64,000 nt of DNA from positions 695,001-759,000 of the forward strand of contig NZ_CP060204.1 in the NCBI RefSeq assembly GCF_014250475.1, written 5' to 3'. This stretch comes from Selenomonas timonae. Its GTDB lineage: Bacteria > Bacillota > Negativicutes > Selenomonadales > Selenomonadaceae. Made by a program: the position numbers and the translations under genes. This document shows positions 63,421-64,000 of this stretch, one piece after another. How positions within the stretch are numbered: position 1 is the stretch's first letter; the number at the start of each line of letters is the position of its first letter. Below the pieces are notes generated by a model. It did not search any database, was not told where the DNA came from, and was given only the letters and a program-made list of their open reading frames with translations.

Positions 63421-64000
63421 ATGGTTTGTTTGATTTTGAATCAGCTGAAAGCTTTTTTTGATTTGCGCGGCGACACTGCATCGATCCAGGAAATTACAGA
63501 GCGAATCAACGCCGGCGTGCGATTCAGGGGAACGAATCTCAGTGTCCTGATACTGGCGATTTTTATTGCCTCCATCGGTCTCAATATGAATAGTACGGCA
63601 GTCATTATCGGAGCGATGCTGATCTCGCCGTTGATGGGGTCGATCCTTGGGATTGGCTATGGGCTTGCCCGTTATGACAGCGCGTATATACGTTCCGGTG
63701 CAGGTAATCTATTCGCCCAAGTGCTTATTTCAGTTGCTGCATCGACGCTTTATTTTTGCCTCACGCCGATCGATGCCCCCTCTTCGGCGCTGCTTGCACG
63801 GACATCGCCGACCATCTGGGACGTTTTGATTGCTGTCTTTGGCGGCCTCGCAGGCATCATCGGTGTAACCCGCAAAGAGGGCGGGAATGTCATCCCCGGT
63901 GTTGCGATTGCGACGGCGCTGATGCCTCCTCTCTGTACTGCGGGGTATGGGATTGCGACGGGCGTGACGGCGTACACCGTGGGCGCTCTCTACCTGTTCT
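63421..64000 (+). CDS. DUF389 family membrane protein (5' part, runs off the window)
   Basis: At least 193 residues are visible. After a short soluble start (FDLRGDTASIQEITERI) come membrane helices carrying FIASIGLNMNSTAVIIGAML, ISPLMGSILGIGYGLA and GVAIATALMPPLCTAGYGIA, the signature of DUF389/TIGR00341 proteins. The function of these proteins is unknown. The ATG at 63421 lies too close to TTAGGAG; the in-frame TTG at 63430 is the better placed start. Confidence 0.85.
   Translation, partial: MVCLILNQLKAFFDLRGDTASIQEITERINAGVRFRGTNLSVLILAIFIASIGLNMNSTAVIIGAMLISPLMGSILGIGYGLARYDSAYIRSGAGNLFAQVLISVAASTLYFCLTPIDAPSSALLARTSPTIWDVLIAVFGGLAGIIGVTRKEGGNVIPGVAIATALMPPLCTAGYGIATGVTAYTVGALYLF

Overview
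This window most likely comes from a Selenomonas-type member of the Negativicutes (diderm Firmicutes). The coding style is GC-rich, ribosome binding sites are strong AGGAGG types, and several starts are TTG. A classical autotransporter with an outer-membrane barrel sits beside Firmicute-like genes (F-type ATP synthase operon with atpI, DapL, GntR and AraC regulators). The species assignment is an inference from protein character; no database search was possible.

Layout. 1-3720: 3' part of an rRNA operon (23S with an extra insert in helix 45, then 5S) and a 13-gene tRNA array ending in a clear terminator. 3.8-9.6 kb: a repetitive autotransporter (-) and a divergent secreted class-3 lipase (+). 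9.8-15.3 kb: a TRIC/UPF0126 membrane protein, then a GntR-controlled four-carbon sugar-acid cluster (dehydrogenase, DUF1537 kinase, GntP permease) that ends in the 38-codon stump of a class II aldolase. 15.3-20.1 kb: DapL, Mop, a secreted LPP20-like protein, a DUF4198 protein, a YefM/YoeB toxin-antitoxin pair and a small hypothetical. 20.1-27.2 kb: complete atpIBEFHAGDC. 27.3-33.1 kb: zinc-ribbon/DUF805 protein, a frameshifted small gene, AI-2E family exporter, MFS permease, beta-lactamase-fold hydrolase, amino-acid racemase. 33.14-34.66 kb: an IS3-family element sitting inside the racemase terminator. 34.7-39.7 kb: Dps and a decayed L-fucose locus. 39.8-43.5 kb: MetY, tRNA-Ser, remains of an integrated element, a cytidylate-kinase-like protein. 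43.6-50.1 kb: SerC, a CNNM/CBS protein and a GT2 / membrane / ChbG-deacetylase module. 50.3-55 kb: CinA-like protein, SGNH esterase, a membrane-anchored protein, two hemerythrins and a small hypothetical. 55.2-64 kb: a 1721-residue DUF4132 protein, a small partner-like protein, a GH1 phospho-beta-glucosidase and a truncated DUF389 membrane protein.

The two most unusual things are these. First, the fucose locus is eroded at every catabolic gene: fucI is fused in frame to the 3' half of a rhamnulokinase/fuculokinase gene, fucU carries a TGA where a Trp codon is expected, and fucA is fused in frame to the tail of a FucP-like permease. The divergent AraC-type regulator is intact. Second, there are two families of short structured repeats. 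Family R1 is about 165 bp with GGAATC-type ends. Family R2 is about 150 bp and folds on itself completely. Arms change while pairing is kept, one R1 copy is inserted inside an R2 copy, another R1 copy lies against a truncated integrase, and repeat ends supply the stop codons of two genes.

All statements rest on reading the sequence and on general knowledge of protein families. Residue numbers are hand counts and may be off by one or two.
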